Below, piece by piece: positions 34,232 through 44,909 of a stretch of 64,000 nucleotides of DNA. The notes under the pieces were generated by a model. The model worked only from the letters and a program-made list of their open reading frames with translations. It ran no database searches and was not told the DNA's origin. The stretch comes from Liolophura sinensis (Eukaryota > Mollusca > Polyplacophora > Chitonida > Chitonidae). The translations under genes and the position numbers were made by a program. Where the stretch lies: contig NC_088297.1 in assembly GCF_032854445.1 (NCBI RefSeq), forward strand, positions 17,993,127-18,057,126, written 5' to 3'. The stretch's first letter is position 1; every line of letters begins with the position of its first letter.

Positions 34232-34982
34232 TGTTACGACCTTAACTGTTTGTATTTTAAAGAGATGCCTTGTTCGAAATACACAACAGTTTAGCCGCAC
34301 AAAATAGTAACCAAAGCCAGCAGATTTTTTTAAACAGTTTATTAGGTTTAACAAGAACAGATAACAGGACTTATACAAGTTTAACAAGAAAGGATAGCAG
34401 TATCTATACAAATACTGAAGTACTTACATGTACAACGGTGTCAAGTCCAAACGGACGCATATATTCTACAATGCTGGAAACCACACAGGCATAAATGCAC
34501 AGAGGCAATATTCACAAGAGGGAAAATCCACAGTATAACTAAGTGTATGAAGAAATATACACAAAATTCCACAGACAGGGTCCCTGTATTAATAAGCACT
34601 CTGTACACAAGAGCACAAATTAAATATACAAGTTCAGACTGAAACAAGTGCTCGGTGGAGATAGGATATAACAAAGCCAGAGGCTATAAAGACACCAAAA
34701 TTCAGCACAAAATGCCTACTAAAGTAACACACCGCGAAAGTAACCAAAGCTCTCAATAATTCTCCTCTTCTTTCTCGTTTGACCTGCTTTCACAGGTCTT
34801 ACATAGACTGGTGGAATTTTCTAGAATAAGAAAATTCTTGAACACTTGTTGTAAACAAACAGGCCCCGAACCGAGCGTATTCTGAAACATTCTAAGGCAG
34901 GGCAGACAGCAGGCCCTGAACTCAGCATATGTAAACAGTGGCAAGCTAAATTTAGAAGCTGACGGCAGTTGTTCACATAACA
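34232..34982 (-). repeat. 5' LTR of the Gmr1-type element
   Basis: 751 bp; plus strand TGTTACGACCTTA...TTCACATAACA. It is longer than the other LTR, partly because of a ~33-bp local duplication around 34375-34410 (AAGTTTAACAAGAA repeated). Confidence 0.9.
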
Positions 34983-36290
34983 CTATGAAGGTCAGCGAGT
35001 GTTTCTTGCACAGTGGGATCCTTCAGAAGCTGTTTAACTTTAGGTAGAGCATCAATGTCTAGACGGTGTATAGCTAAACTAACCTTCTTTTTGACAATCT
35101 CAAGCCAATCCAAGTACCGAAGAATCCAAGTTTTGACCATTTTTTAACATACTCCACAAGTGCTGAGATGAAATTTTTTTTGTTAGATCGAATGTTGACA
35201 TTTCTCTTTACCTATGACCTCTCCCAAAGACATTCCTTAGATCACGCCTCTTAATAATATTAAGGTTACCAGTCAGGACATGTTTACATTTGTCGTAGGT
35301 AAAAACTGAGGATTCACAATCACAGTTAAATCCGCCAGAAGTATACATCGCCAAATTGTACTCCTTGATGATCTGGGAATAATTGAGAAGTTTGGAAGCG
35401 ATAGGCTTTGTATACTTATAGGATATGCAAGGTGGCTCTTAGATATTAAGATAAATAGGCACAGCACTACGAACATCAGTTCAGGTTCATTCAAGATGCG
35501 TAGTTGGTTAATTAAATCAAGGCCACTGTCTAAATATTTCATCTTCAGAGTCGATCGTGTTGAGTTTGAGTTGTAGTTAAAGGCCGATACAATCGAAAAT
35601 ACGATATGTCTTGACACAGACGTACAAGGTGAGGTATAATATTACAATTGTGCATGTTATTGGACACGTCTTGAACTACCTGTTTTAGCAAGTTCAATGG
35701 CAGTGCATATAATACTGTGCGTAGAACATGCATGCTATTGGTGTCATACAACAATCCTACTAAACAGCTAACTGTAACGTGTTTGTGAATCATGTTTCTG
35801 TCGAACTTCCTCCTACCATGACTGCGAGGTCTACGTTTGTGGTATTTGAATAAATCTTTTATGATGGAGTCATGTGGTTGTCTAGATGTTACATTGCCGA
35901 TTCCCATAACGTTATCATTCAACCCGTACGGGAAGACTGAACCAATCTCTAGCATGCAGAAAAGCTCACGGTCTCGGATTTTACGTTCAAATTCGACATC
36001 TGTCTCATTTGTTGATGGATAAACCGATTCTATTATTTAAAAGGGCTGAAATGGTCCCAGTCATGATCGGAGCCAGAGAAGTGCTTGCATATTAGCAATT
36101 GTTTCTTGCGCACGGACTTACGGTGCCCGTTCACCGGTAGATGTAGTTTCTGGGTGGTCTTCCTAACATACTGCTGACCACATTTCTTGCATGTTCCCAA
36201 GTAAATACAGTTGGACGCAATACAACTTAAATTAACGCCGGAATTAACAAAAAAAAACATTTACCCGTCATTGAGGAAATAAAAGTGGTC
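34983..36290 (-). pseudogene. Penelope-like element, EN-first (Naiad-type) fragment
   Basis: Read 36290 to 34983 on the minus strand. First is a GIY-YIG-like nuclease: NCIYLGTCKKCGQQYVRKTT, with a CX2C pair inside, then NGHRKSV and KHFSGSDHDWDHF. Next is FPYGLNDNVMGIGNV and RRPRSHGRRK. Last is FNCDCESSVFTYDKCKHVLT and RRDLRNVFGRGHR, which resembles the segment that precedes RT in Penelope-like elements. Nuclease before RT is the permuted order described for Naiad/Chlamys-type elements. Frames are broken, and the LTR at 34982 removes the RT. The Gly of YIG is Arg (YVRK). Confidence 0.62.
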
Positions 36291-36799
36291 GATGTATGAT
36301 GGAAATGTAAGACAATTGGTATGTCCACATTTGGAAATAGTTAAATGTTTAATGTGGGAAATGTCAAAAAATCGTTCAGTTGGATAGAACACGGTTTAGT
36401 GGAAATACCATGTTTAATGTTCTCAAATATATCCGATATTTGGATGGAAATGGGTCTTAGTGCAAACGAAGCATTTATTGACTCGCCCTGGGAACATGCA
36501 CCACTATTCCCAGCGTTAGTCCTTTACATATTGTTGTAGTTAATAGTTATTGGTATAATTATGCAGAGGCCTGGCCTCCGGGTAAAAAACCACCAGCAGA
36601 ATCGGGGCTTGCACAGGTAATAAATATAAGCGTCATGTCCGACATTCATATACCATTCGTAGTTGAAAGTTCAAATTCAAAAGTTTCCTTTCTCGCAGAC
36701 TTTAGTTAAGGGACAGGTTCAATTTTGACATTCTAAATTATTCTTACCTTCAAACCTCCCCTTCTAGCATTTATTACATCTTGTGCATTACGTGAATTT

Positions 36800-36922
36800 T
36801 TAGTGAACGTCACAAGCTACTGCAAAAACTAGTGTGTCAAGGTTATTCCTTCAAACGCCTTCGCTCCAAATGCCTAAAGTTTTTCAGAGAGAATAATTCT
36901 TTTGTAAGTAATTATGGAATAT
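36800..36922 (+). pseudogene. Short retroelement C-terminal fragment
   Basis: It encodes RHKLLQKLVCQGYSFKRLR...LKFFRENN, almost the same as the frame at 49963-50130 (RHKLLLQELVSQGYSIKRLH). Such HKLL...QGY segments follow the RT of Penelope-like elements; that assignment is inference. Confidence 0.4.
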
Positions 36923-37206
36923 AGAGCGTGGTAAATGTCGTTTTAGGACATGGCCTTGCGATTATTGACCTGGAACATCCATAATTGTAATTATCAGATT
37001 GTCTGGAAATTTCATTGCTCTCATTGTTGACAAGTGGCTTGAAAAATAGTGCAAAAACGTCACACAACAGGTGAAGACGTGATTAAGACCCGAGGAAAAG
37101 GGAAATCGTCATGATAGGACAGAAAAGCGTCGTGACTTTTAGAAACGTTATAGCCTGCACTGTAATTCAGTCGAGCGTTCTCGAGGCTTCTGTGTTTATG
37201 AGTTTC

Positions 37207-37318
37207 GTGGGTTTCCCCTGGGCTCTGCCCGGTTTCCTCCCACCATAATGCTGGCCGCCGGCGTATAAGTGAAATATTCTTGAGTACGGCGTAAAACACC
37301 AATCAAATAAATAAATAA
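37207..37318 (+). mobile_element. SINE type A, 5'-truncated
   Basis: The GGTTTCCCCTGGGCTCTGCC block through TATTCTTGAGTACGGCGTAA to AATCAAATAAATAAATAAAT matches the body and tail of the 14.05-kb SINE. Confidence 0.85.
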
Positions 37319-37427
37319 ATTTATTAGTGTCGTGTCATTGTAAATAGGGTATACATTCTGGAAATATGCATCATTGTTGTAAACATGTTTTACGATGAAA
37401 CCATCCAGAATTTTCTTTACAATAGTC

Positions 37428-38225
37428 TATAAATATGAGCGACGGAGTTGTGAAGCTCACAGACCTTTATCAAAGTCAGGAGAGCAGCTATCTACCGTGA
37501 AGGATTTTACCTGGTTTGGAGATATTGGCTTTCACGCCATTTGACAATTGTGCTCCATTTTCTGTACGTTTTCTCTTGCCTTTCGCCACTTGCTAATTTT
37601 TTGAGATATTATTTTGAAGGTTGGGTTCCTCATTCTCTCATGGTGAAATTACACACTTTTCATCCCAGTCTACCCTGAAAGTGACTTTGCGTATATTTCC
37701 GAGAAGTGAAGCATACATCGCCAGCACGGCCTCACGGACGGTACTGTCAACCCGTCCGACGTGAAGTTACAACTTCACACGTAGTTGGGAATCTGCCATT
37801 ATCAGCGTGCCGTGCCCACTACAGCTGGTCACACACCACACTGTCATCCTTTGATTACAATATTCCTCTTACTTGTGGATTCTATATCAAAGTGGACCAA
37901 TTCGCCCGTCGAAGCCGGATTATTCCATTTGGATTTGGACGCTGTGAGCAAGAAACTATATGCTTTAGAAATTTTTTGTATTGTTTTACATATTAGAAGT
38001 ATTATTTTTCTATTTTGTTCAAATATATGTATTGAATGTGTCAGAAGCAATGTTCACAGCGACGATGTACCGAAACACAACCGAAGTCACCGGGAAAGGC
38101 TTAACTAGGAAGAAACTTTATGTATCAAACTTTAGAATTTTACCAGGAAAAATGTGGCTGTTCAAAACTACACCTATTAAAGTTCTATATTGTGGACAAA
38201 ATTGTGACTCATAAAAAGGAAAATA
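37428..38225 (+). promoter_or_regulatory. TATA-containing segment, possible LTR remnant
   Basis: TATAAATATGAGCGACGG lies at about 37430, followed by a few hundred GC-balanced bases and an open frame at 37706-37996 with no recognised motif. This resembles an LTR promoter plus leader, but no paired LTR or target duplication was found. Weak. Confidence 0.25.
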
Positions 38226-38261
38226 TTTTAAATTTGGAGTTGTATTCTGACATCATCGAGA

Positions 38262-39243
38262 ATGAATGATTAAATGAATGGTTATGGCTTATCGCCACAC
38301 CGGCAGTATTTCTGACATATCGCTGCGAGAACAAGATGAAAAAGTGAGGCAGTTCAGGTTTTCGAACGTCAAACCCGAAGTAAAAAGACCGGACATGTTT
38401 AAAATCAGATAAGAAAAACCGTTAAGAAAACTGTTAAAACTCTGAAAACCACCATATTTTTTAAGAATAGAAATCTATATGTATATAACTTTTTATCTAC
38501 AATTATTAGAATTAAAATTTATATTTTATGATATAGGCCAATGGCTCTCATATATTTTATGACAGCATCAATGCTGTCAAATAAATCACGTATTGAGTTG
38601 ACTGTGTAGAATATCTGCCGAACACGGGCAAAGTCCGCACAGTCAACCAGGATATGTCTGATGCTATATTGGGCATCACACTCAACACACTCTGGAGCAC
38701 TGCTCCCATCTAAGATGAAATTGTGTGTCAGACGAGAATGCCCAATACGACACCTCGTTAAAAATCCAACAGAATATAATATATTGACCCCTTTTAATCA
38801 GTTTTCCATGTAAGGCTAATATTTCAAGTGTCAGTGGATTTTTAAATTTATTGTACTGTATTGCCCAAAGGCAAGAAAGCGAGTCGCTGTATATTACTGC
38901 CTCCTTGAAACGCCCAGAAGAAACCTGTGATAAGGCCAGGAGTATAGCCCTGGCCTCGGCAGAACAGATAGAAGATGAAGGCGGAAGACGAAGAGAAGTG
39001 ACTCGCTGTTCTAAGACAGGCGAAGCCGCAACCCTGTCCCCATCATTTAACCCGTCAGTATCGATAAATTTATAATCCATATAATCAGCCTTGATTTCAG
39101 CAAAACCTTGCTGAATTATAAGAGCATTTGTACTTGATTTATTATATTGACGTAGATCAAATATTAGTTTAGGTTGTGAAAGAAGCCAGGGAGGAGACTC
39201 CAGAAAAGACACCAGAGCTATATCCTCTAGCTTGACGCCAGGA
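38262..39243 (-). mobile_element. LINE family 1, copy 4 (3' end: RNase H and tail)
   Basis: The tail (reversed: GAATGAATGATTAAATGAATGG, then TTATCGCCACACC) starts at 38262. Above it come RNase H fragments including KFIDTDGLNDGD, where YTDGSKDGD is expected, and YSDSLSCLWAI. A deletion removes the HTGI block (IIFCWI joins NEVSYWAF). It stops at 39243. Confidence 0.8.
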
Positions 39244-39499
39244 CCTTGGCGTTTCTGCTGCACAATTCTTTTGTAGATTGCGTCATGGGAGCGGAAATTT
39301 GTCTGCCTGGCAGCGCAATACAGATTTTGCGCTGCCGGGAATGTATCGCGCTGCAGAGAAAAAATTCATTTAAAAAAATGAGTGCTTCAGCTGTAAATTG
39401 TGGTTGTGAAAGGTGTTCTTAATAGCGTACAAAATTTAGGAATCCCACTGCCGAGACAATCGTGGAAATTAAAATCTTTTAATTTTGAAGGGTTTTACT

Positions 39500-39645
39500 T
39501 GGCAGCGCGAATTCAAAAGTAGCAGAACAATTTTTTTAGTCGTTTGCAGCGCAATACATGAGGGTTTGGGAAAAAAAGCAGTCCCGTTGCTAAACCCTCT
39601 CGTCACGCGCTGCCCAGGGTTTACAAAACGTTCGGTCACCATGAT
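39500..39645. repeat. Foldback hairpin A
   Basis: Left arm GGCAGCGCGAA...GCAGCGCAATACATGAGGGTTT; right arm AAACCCTCTCGTCACGCGCTGCC...AACGTTC. The arms pair imperfectly over about 60 bp. A shorter related palindrome sits at 39308-39352. Confidence 0.7.
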
Positions 39646-39674
39646 TTCGAGGTTACAGACTTAGCACATTTACA

Positions 39675-40565
39675 CCATATGCATGAATTTAACCCAGGCT
39701 TAAATGGGCCGTAGCTTCTGCCCACTAATGCACCCCATAAATTTCCAGAAAGTGAAGAAAAATCCAGTTTTCACGCCTAACTCTATATTATACACATTGC
39801 GCGTTTACTTCAGTCCGAAATTAGGTAAGATATCTTTCAAATCAGTGAAGTTAGATCCAAAAATGTTTAACTTTCCCACGTATTTTAAAGCCAAGTTGCA
39901 AACATAGCACACTGGTGGCAGTTGTGACATTTTCGTATTTGGTGTAAATTTTTCCACATATATATGAAGTAATATGTGGTTGAAAGTAGGAAACGGACTC
40001 AAATGCTGTCTGTGACGTGAAGTTTTGCTTCATTTATGAAAAACATATGCATAAATGGGTCATAGCCTCTGTCCACGAATGTACCTAAAATTTCTAGAAA
40101 TCGAAGGAAGTTCCATTTTTCAAGACTAACTGTACGTTGTACGCATTGCACTGTTACTTTAGTCCAATGTTGGGTAACGTATCTCTCAAATTAATAAAAT
40201 TCGATCCAAAAATGTTTACTTCAGTCCAAAATTGGGTAGAATATCTTTCAAATCAGTAAATTGGCTCCAAAAATGTGAATTTTTGTTAAAAATGTTGTTA
40301 CATTTTCGTACTCGGTGTAACATTTTTCTACACATATATATGAAGTAACAGATAGTTCAAACTGGGAAATTGAATTTCTGCCTGTGACTTGAAGTTTTGC
40401 TTAAGTTTTGAAAAACATGTGCATGAATTTAATTCAGTCTTAAAGGGGTCATAGTCTCTGCCCAGTAATGCATCCAGACATCTGTAGAAAATAAAGGGAA
40501 ATGTGGGTGTCAAGAATCTCTGTGTGTTGTACACTTGTCACTTTTACTTCAGTCCAAATTTGGGT
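39675..40565. repeat. ~370-bp tandem repeat, about 2.4 divergent units
   Basis: Blocks GCAT(G)AA...GGG(C/T)C(G/A)TAG followed by CTCTGCCCA occur near 39680, 40050 and 40425. Each is followed by TTTACTTCAGTCC-like and CACATATATATGAAGTAA-like blocks. It is non-coding and lies between hairpins A and B. Confidence 0.75.
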
Positions 40566-40653
40566 TTAGCCTTGTGCTATGCAATACATAAGGGTGTCAC
40601 ACAATTATAATGGTGATTCTAAACCCTCATAGAGGATCGCTCAGGAATATATG

Positions 40654-41058
40654 GACAAAGTCCGTAACTTAGCAGCGCAAATCAGGGTAACAGAACGTTT
40701 TCTCCAGCCGTGTGCAGCGCAATACATGAGGGTTTCACAGAATTAAAATAATTACATCAAACCCTGATGTATCGCGCTGCAAAGGGCTGGAGAAAACGTT
40801 CTGTGACCGGGAATTGCGCTGCGAAGCTATGGACTTGGTAGCTTTGGAGTTGAAGATCGTTCAGGAATATTTGGACAAAGTCCGTAACATGGCAGCGCAA
40901 ATCGCGGTGACAGAACGTTTCTCCAGCCGTGTGCAGCGCAGTACATGAGGGTTTCACAAAATTGACACTACTTCACCAAACCCTAATTCATCGCGCTGCG
41001 AACGGTTGGAGAAAACGTTTTGTGAGCGGGAATTACGCTGCAAAGCTATGGACTTTGC
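40654..41058. repeat. Foldback hairpins B and C in tandem
   Basis: Two ~190-bp palindromes (40654-40840 and 40873-41058). Each has arms built on GCAGCGCAATACATGAGGG and the complementary ATCGCGCTGC, with a short AT loop. Both begin GGACAAAGTCCGTAAC. Confidence 0.85.
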
Positions 41059-41093
41059 CGAAGTATTCCACTTTTAAGCCTTCCAAATGTGCC

Positions 41094-41218
41094 TGTTACG
41101 TGGGAAGGTCTGCAGCAAAGCGTACGGTAGTAGGTTTCCCGTCCCCCACAATACTGTCAACTGTCGTGTTAGTGAAATATTTCTTTGTTCGACGTAAAGC
41201 TCTAATCAAAAAACCCAA
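41094..41218 (+). mobile_element. Degenerate SINE type A remnant
   Basis: ACGTGGGAAGGTCTGC..., TAGGTTTCCCGTCCCCCACA and AGTGAAATATTTCTTTGTTC follow the order of the type A body, with deletions. Confidence 0.55.
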
Positions 41219-41568
41219 ATGTGCCATCTCACCTAAGACACCTTTGATCAGTTTCTTGAAAAAGTACTTCTTAGGCTGTATTTAGAATTCAATGAAAAAA
41301 TCTTTATTTTCCTGCAGTTCATATTATTGAACCATTGATTTCATCAAAGTATTAATAAGTAATCTTTGGCCAAACATGCCGCGAAAGGGTAGTTCAAAAA
41401 AGAAAAAGCTCAAGGTATATGTTGTGGCCACATCATAATTCATTCACTTTTAAGTTTGCCACTTTTTTCTTTTTGTTTAATGAATGTTCTGATTCTGTCG
41501 GTGAGCTGCTTGATACTCAAATATTTCGGTAAGTCAACTGTTTCTATAGATGCTCTTTCCAAGGCCTG

Positions 41569-43869
41569 CTACATTTGTCGTAATGTCATGTTTTCGTTGG
41601 AATCTGGCATTGAGCCCTTAACGCCTGCAGGGCACCTGGCGCAAACCCCAGGTTGCCAACACGGTCTGGTTGCATGAGTTGGTAATATGTCTTCTCCGTC
41701 TGCAGGGAGTGGCCAAGCTCTCCTCGTTTCTCCGGGTGCTGCTGCTGCTACATTTCTGTCACCAGCGCCTGTGTAACATTTTGTGCAGCATATTGACTGG
41801 CTTCGATAATTCCTGTTGAACATTCCATGAAAGGTGGAACTGTTGTATGGCCCTCCACTGCTATAGTGTACAAACCCCAGGTTGCCAACACGGTCTGGTT
41901 GCATGAGTTGGTAATATGTCTTCTCCGTCTGCAGGGAGTGGCCAAGCTCTCCTCGTTTCTCCGGGTGCTGCTGCTGCTACATTTCTGTCACCAGCGCCTG
42001 TCTAACATTTTGTGCAGCATATTGACTGGCTTCGATAATTCCTGTTGAACATTCCATGAAAGGTGGAACTGTTGTATGGCCCTCCACTGCTATAGTGTAC
42101 AAACACACAGTCTTCTGCACCTGGCGATTGCCCTCGCGACTTGCACAATGGGTTGCGGACAGATGTAATAAACATTTGGAAATAGGTCCAAAAATTCTTG
42201 GACAGAGGCACGTGAACAGCGCCTTCTTGGCTGGTTTTGTGATTGGTCACCGCAACCACAAATTCTGTGTCACCGCTGTCACTCACCACCCTCTTTGCCG
42301 TGTTGAAGTTCCCAAGAGTCATATTCTTTAAAACCCCTGCCCTGAGGCTGGTGTTAATCAAGGTCATGAAACTAAGGTAGGGACTGATGGTTTGGTACCT
42401 ACCACTGTTAATGTTAATTTCCTCACTCGATATAATAGTATTTTAGCAATTGCTCAGCTTCCGGCGATGCCTCGCTGGCATCTACCTTCGCCACGTCCTC
42501 CTGTGTTAGAGCATCTAGGGTTTGCTTCACCGTTTTTCTCTCATTTTTGCGTTTTTTCATTGCCTGTCCCCATCCTTGCAGTGCCGTGTATAGCTTGGCA
42601 GTCGAGTAACTCAGGGTGTTCATGTAACTCGCTAGCAGCTTTAGCGTGCAAATGTACGACAGTATGGTGCCAGGCTGCTTCTTGGTTTATTTTAATTCTG
42701 GGTCGAGCCATCTGGAACAACAAATGAAATGTGTCAAGGTGTGGCTAATGAGCAACATTAATCTCTACTAAGTGTGGACCAATTAACACTTTCACAAATT
42801 GTATTTCTAACCAACCCTTATTAACCTAGGTGTCGAAACCGACATACGCAAACCATTTTAAAAATGAACATTCTCGGTCAATAATCGCAGGACAAAGGAA
42901 GGTCGTGCTCTTGTAAAAAATTCTATTTCAAAATAGCACTATTTCGTACCTGTTCTGGCCTCAGTATTTTCCCGGCGTAGGCCATTGATAACTTTCGTCA
43001 TAATAATAATAATATCAACATTGTAATGGGCATGTACCCTGATTGAAGCTGCTGGACGTTGTTCAGATCTCTAAAACTCCACCTGCCCGACACCTTCTGC
43101 CATATCGACTCCAGCTGCCTGACATGTTGGTGGCTAGTCTCTTTGTTTTTAAGTCCGCCGCTCACACTTCTCAAAAACTTGTAGAAGTGAACAAAAACTT
43201 CTGCACCTTTCGTGACATCATGTCCGTGCTGTCTCTGCCGTCACTGAGCTCCTCCTCCTCGCACTCCTCATTTTGCTGTCCTTTCGCAGCTTCAGTGTCC
43301 TTGTCGTCCTTGTCGCCATCCTCGTCATCCTCGTCGTCATCGTCATTCAAATAACTCATTTCCCATTAAGGTCTTCCCTTAGTATCTTTTTATATGTTTT
43401 ACTTCCGGCCTTGCACCCATGAAACATGGGTGTCCAGCTGAGCAAACTGCATCTGCTTGCAAATGGGCACGGGACAAACCGATTTCAGCATTTTCCCTGA
43501 CTTTCTTGTCATGAGTAGGCTTTTCTCGCGTGATTTTTTGTGAATTACTCTCAAATGGCGGGGCACATCAATAATGATCATAGGGCACAACGGACACTGC
43601 TTTGCATGATGACAAATTCGGCTCAGGCACCTCTTCTTTGGTTGGTGGGATGGGGATGTTTGGATGTCTTTCACAGCCTCCATGGTCTCTTCGTCCACCT
43701 CATGTTGTTGTTCACTTGGCACGTCTACATCTTCGTTATCTTCCTCTGATGACGTGTACACTTCCGACACATTTATTTTGGAATCTGGAAGAATAGTAAA
43801 ATATTGTATTAATAAACATGAAATTTCGTATTTTAAAAGAGATCTTCGCGTAATGACACGTAAAAACAC
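41569..43869 (-). pseudogene. C2H2 zinc-finger / tyrosine-recombinase-like gene, broken
   Basis: Read on the minus strand. 43785-43399: acidic stretch, then C2H2-like fingers (CPLCPMIIIDVPRHLRVIH; CPVPICKQMQFAQLDTH); an acceptor TTACTATTCTTCCAG precedes it. 43359-43171: strongly acidic, then QKFLFTSTSF. 42640-42423: LQGWGQAMKKRKNERK and LTQEDVAKVDASEASPEAEQ. 42367-42100: NTSLRAGVLKNMTLGNF, VVAVTNHKTSQEGAVHVPL. The RAG..NMT block and the HKT block are the first Arg and the beta-hairpin of Crypton-like or phage-integrase-like tyrosine recombinases; animals, especially invertebrates, carry many such zinc-finger fusions. Frame changes, and a 229-bp duplication over the C-terminal part, remove the final Arg/His/Tyr region. 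Confidence 0.6.
41642..42099. repeat. Tandem duplication, 2 x 229 bp
   Basis: 41642-41870 is repeated at 41871-42099 with very few differences (for example TGTGTAACATT versus TGTCTAACATT). The unit is not a multiple of three, so it shifts the recombinase-like frame on the minus strand. Confidence 0.92.
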
Positions 43870-44610
43870 TATGTAATGTTGACAAATATGTTCACAGACG
43901 ATCTTTCAATAATTTTAAAAGAAATAATAGAATCTTACCTTATTAAATTGTAAAATGTTGCGAACGTGAAATCGACCGTGACTTGTGGAAATGACATTCA
44001 AACAACGCGTTAACGTCGCGCTTAATATGTCTGCTATCATAGCTTTATTTTTTTTCTGAAAATTGGCCTATATGATGTGAACAGCATCAAACGCAAACTT
44101 CACACTCAAAAAACGCACAGTTGCAGTTACAGATTTCTGTACTTTCAGTGTTTTAGGGAAAAATACCCCGCACCTCCAACCACGTGTTCACTAAGGGATA
44201 TTTTTAAACTGATGTGCCAACTTGGTAATGCAATAAACACTGAAAAATTTGTATTACACCTTCACTGTTTGTTGTACCTGTAAATATCAAGTATTTGTAT
44301 TGCACGAAAGGAATTCATCCATTTATCTTGATAAATACAGTTGAAAATGAAGATTAAAGTTATCACATTCGTGTAAAAAAAAACAGGTCCTACAAAAAGT
44401 TTGTCCGTGTACCTGAAGTGACAACTTTAAACTGCAAGTCACAAAAAAATATTTGCCGTAGCGCCTTAATACTTTGGGTGCATGTGCAGAAATGCTTTTT
44501 CTATCATATGTTTGAGACAAGTAGTGCCTCTGCCTCAACTTGCTCTGCATGCACCTAAATCATACACCACAATCTGTTTATATGTCATGGTTATAGGGCT
44601 GTCTATAAGT
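43870..44610. other. Non-coding stretch
   Basis: AT-rich and without a recognisable gene or repeat family. The 5' exon(s) of the zinc-finger/recombinase gene could lie here, but no start exon is supported. Confidence 0.4.
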
Positions 44611-44619
44611 GATGGATTT

Positions 44620-44909
44620 AAGTGTGTTACCCGGCAGCGCAATTCCTTGACACAAAACGTCTTTGGAAACCCTTGGCAACGCATGACATGAGGGTTTGTG
44701 ATATTTTGTCGTGATTTCCTGAATCCTCTTGTCATGCGCTGCCAACGAATTGCAAAAACCGTTCTGTGTCGAGGAATAGTGCTGCCAAGTAACACACTTA
44801 ATTGCATGACTTGGCAGCGCACTTCTCCAGCGCAATACATGAGGGTTTCAAAAAAAAATAAACTCATTACACCAAACCTTGATGTATCGCGCTGCAAAGG
44901 GCTGGAGAA
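44620..44909. repeat. Foldback hairpins D and E
   Basis: D (44620-44801) has arms AAGTGTGTTACCCGGCAGCGC and GTGCTGCCAAGTAACACACTT. E (44812-44909) has GGCAGCGCACTTCTCCAGCG and GATGTATCGCGCTGCAAAGG. Same family as A-C. E abuts the tail of LINE copy 3. Confidence 0.82.

Larger units (their letters stand above)
23799..34982 (-). mobile_element. Gmr1-type Ty3/gypsy-like LTR retrotransposon with nested LINE
   Basis: It is bounded by direct LTRs (23799-24514 and 34232-34982). Reading the minus strand gives 5' LTR, primer site, gag, [LINE 28103-33312], gag zinc knuckle, protease, integrase, reverse transcriptase, RNase H, 3' LTR. Integrase before RT is the reverse of ordinary Ty3/gypsy order and is the hallmark of Gmr1-like elements. 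Without the LINE and one duplicated 13-mer it is about 6.0 kb. Frameshifts break gag, integrase and the RT/RNase H junction. The outer flanks share no target duplication (TTAAT versus CTATG). Confidence 0.88.

Noticed and set aside
23799-34982. Retrovirus with env
   Set aside because: No open frame or remnant of an envelope gene between RNase H and the 3' LTR; it is a retrotransposon.
37328-38256. Complete solo LTR
   Set aside because: TGTC...GACA ends and a TATA box can be chosen, but there is no target duplication and no second copy in the window.
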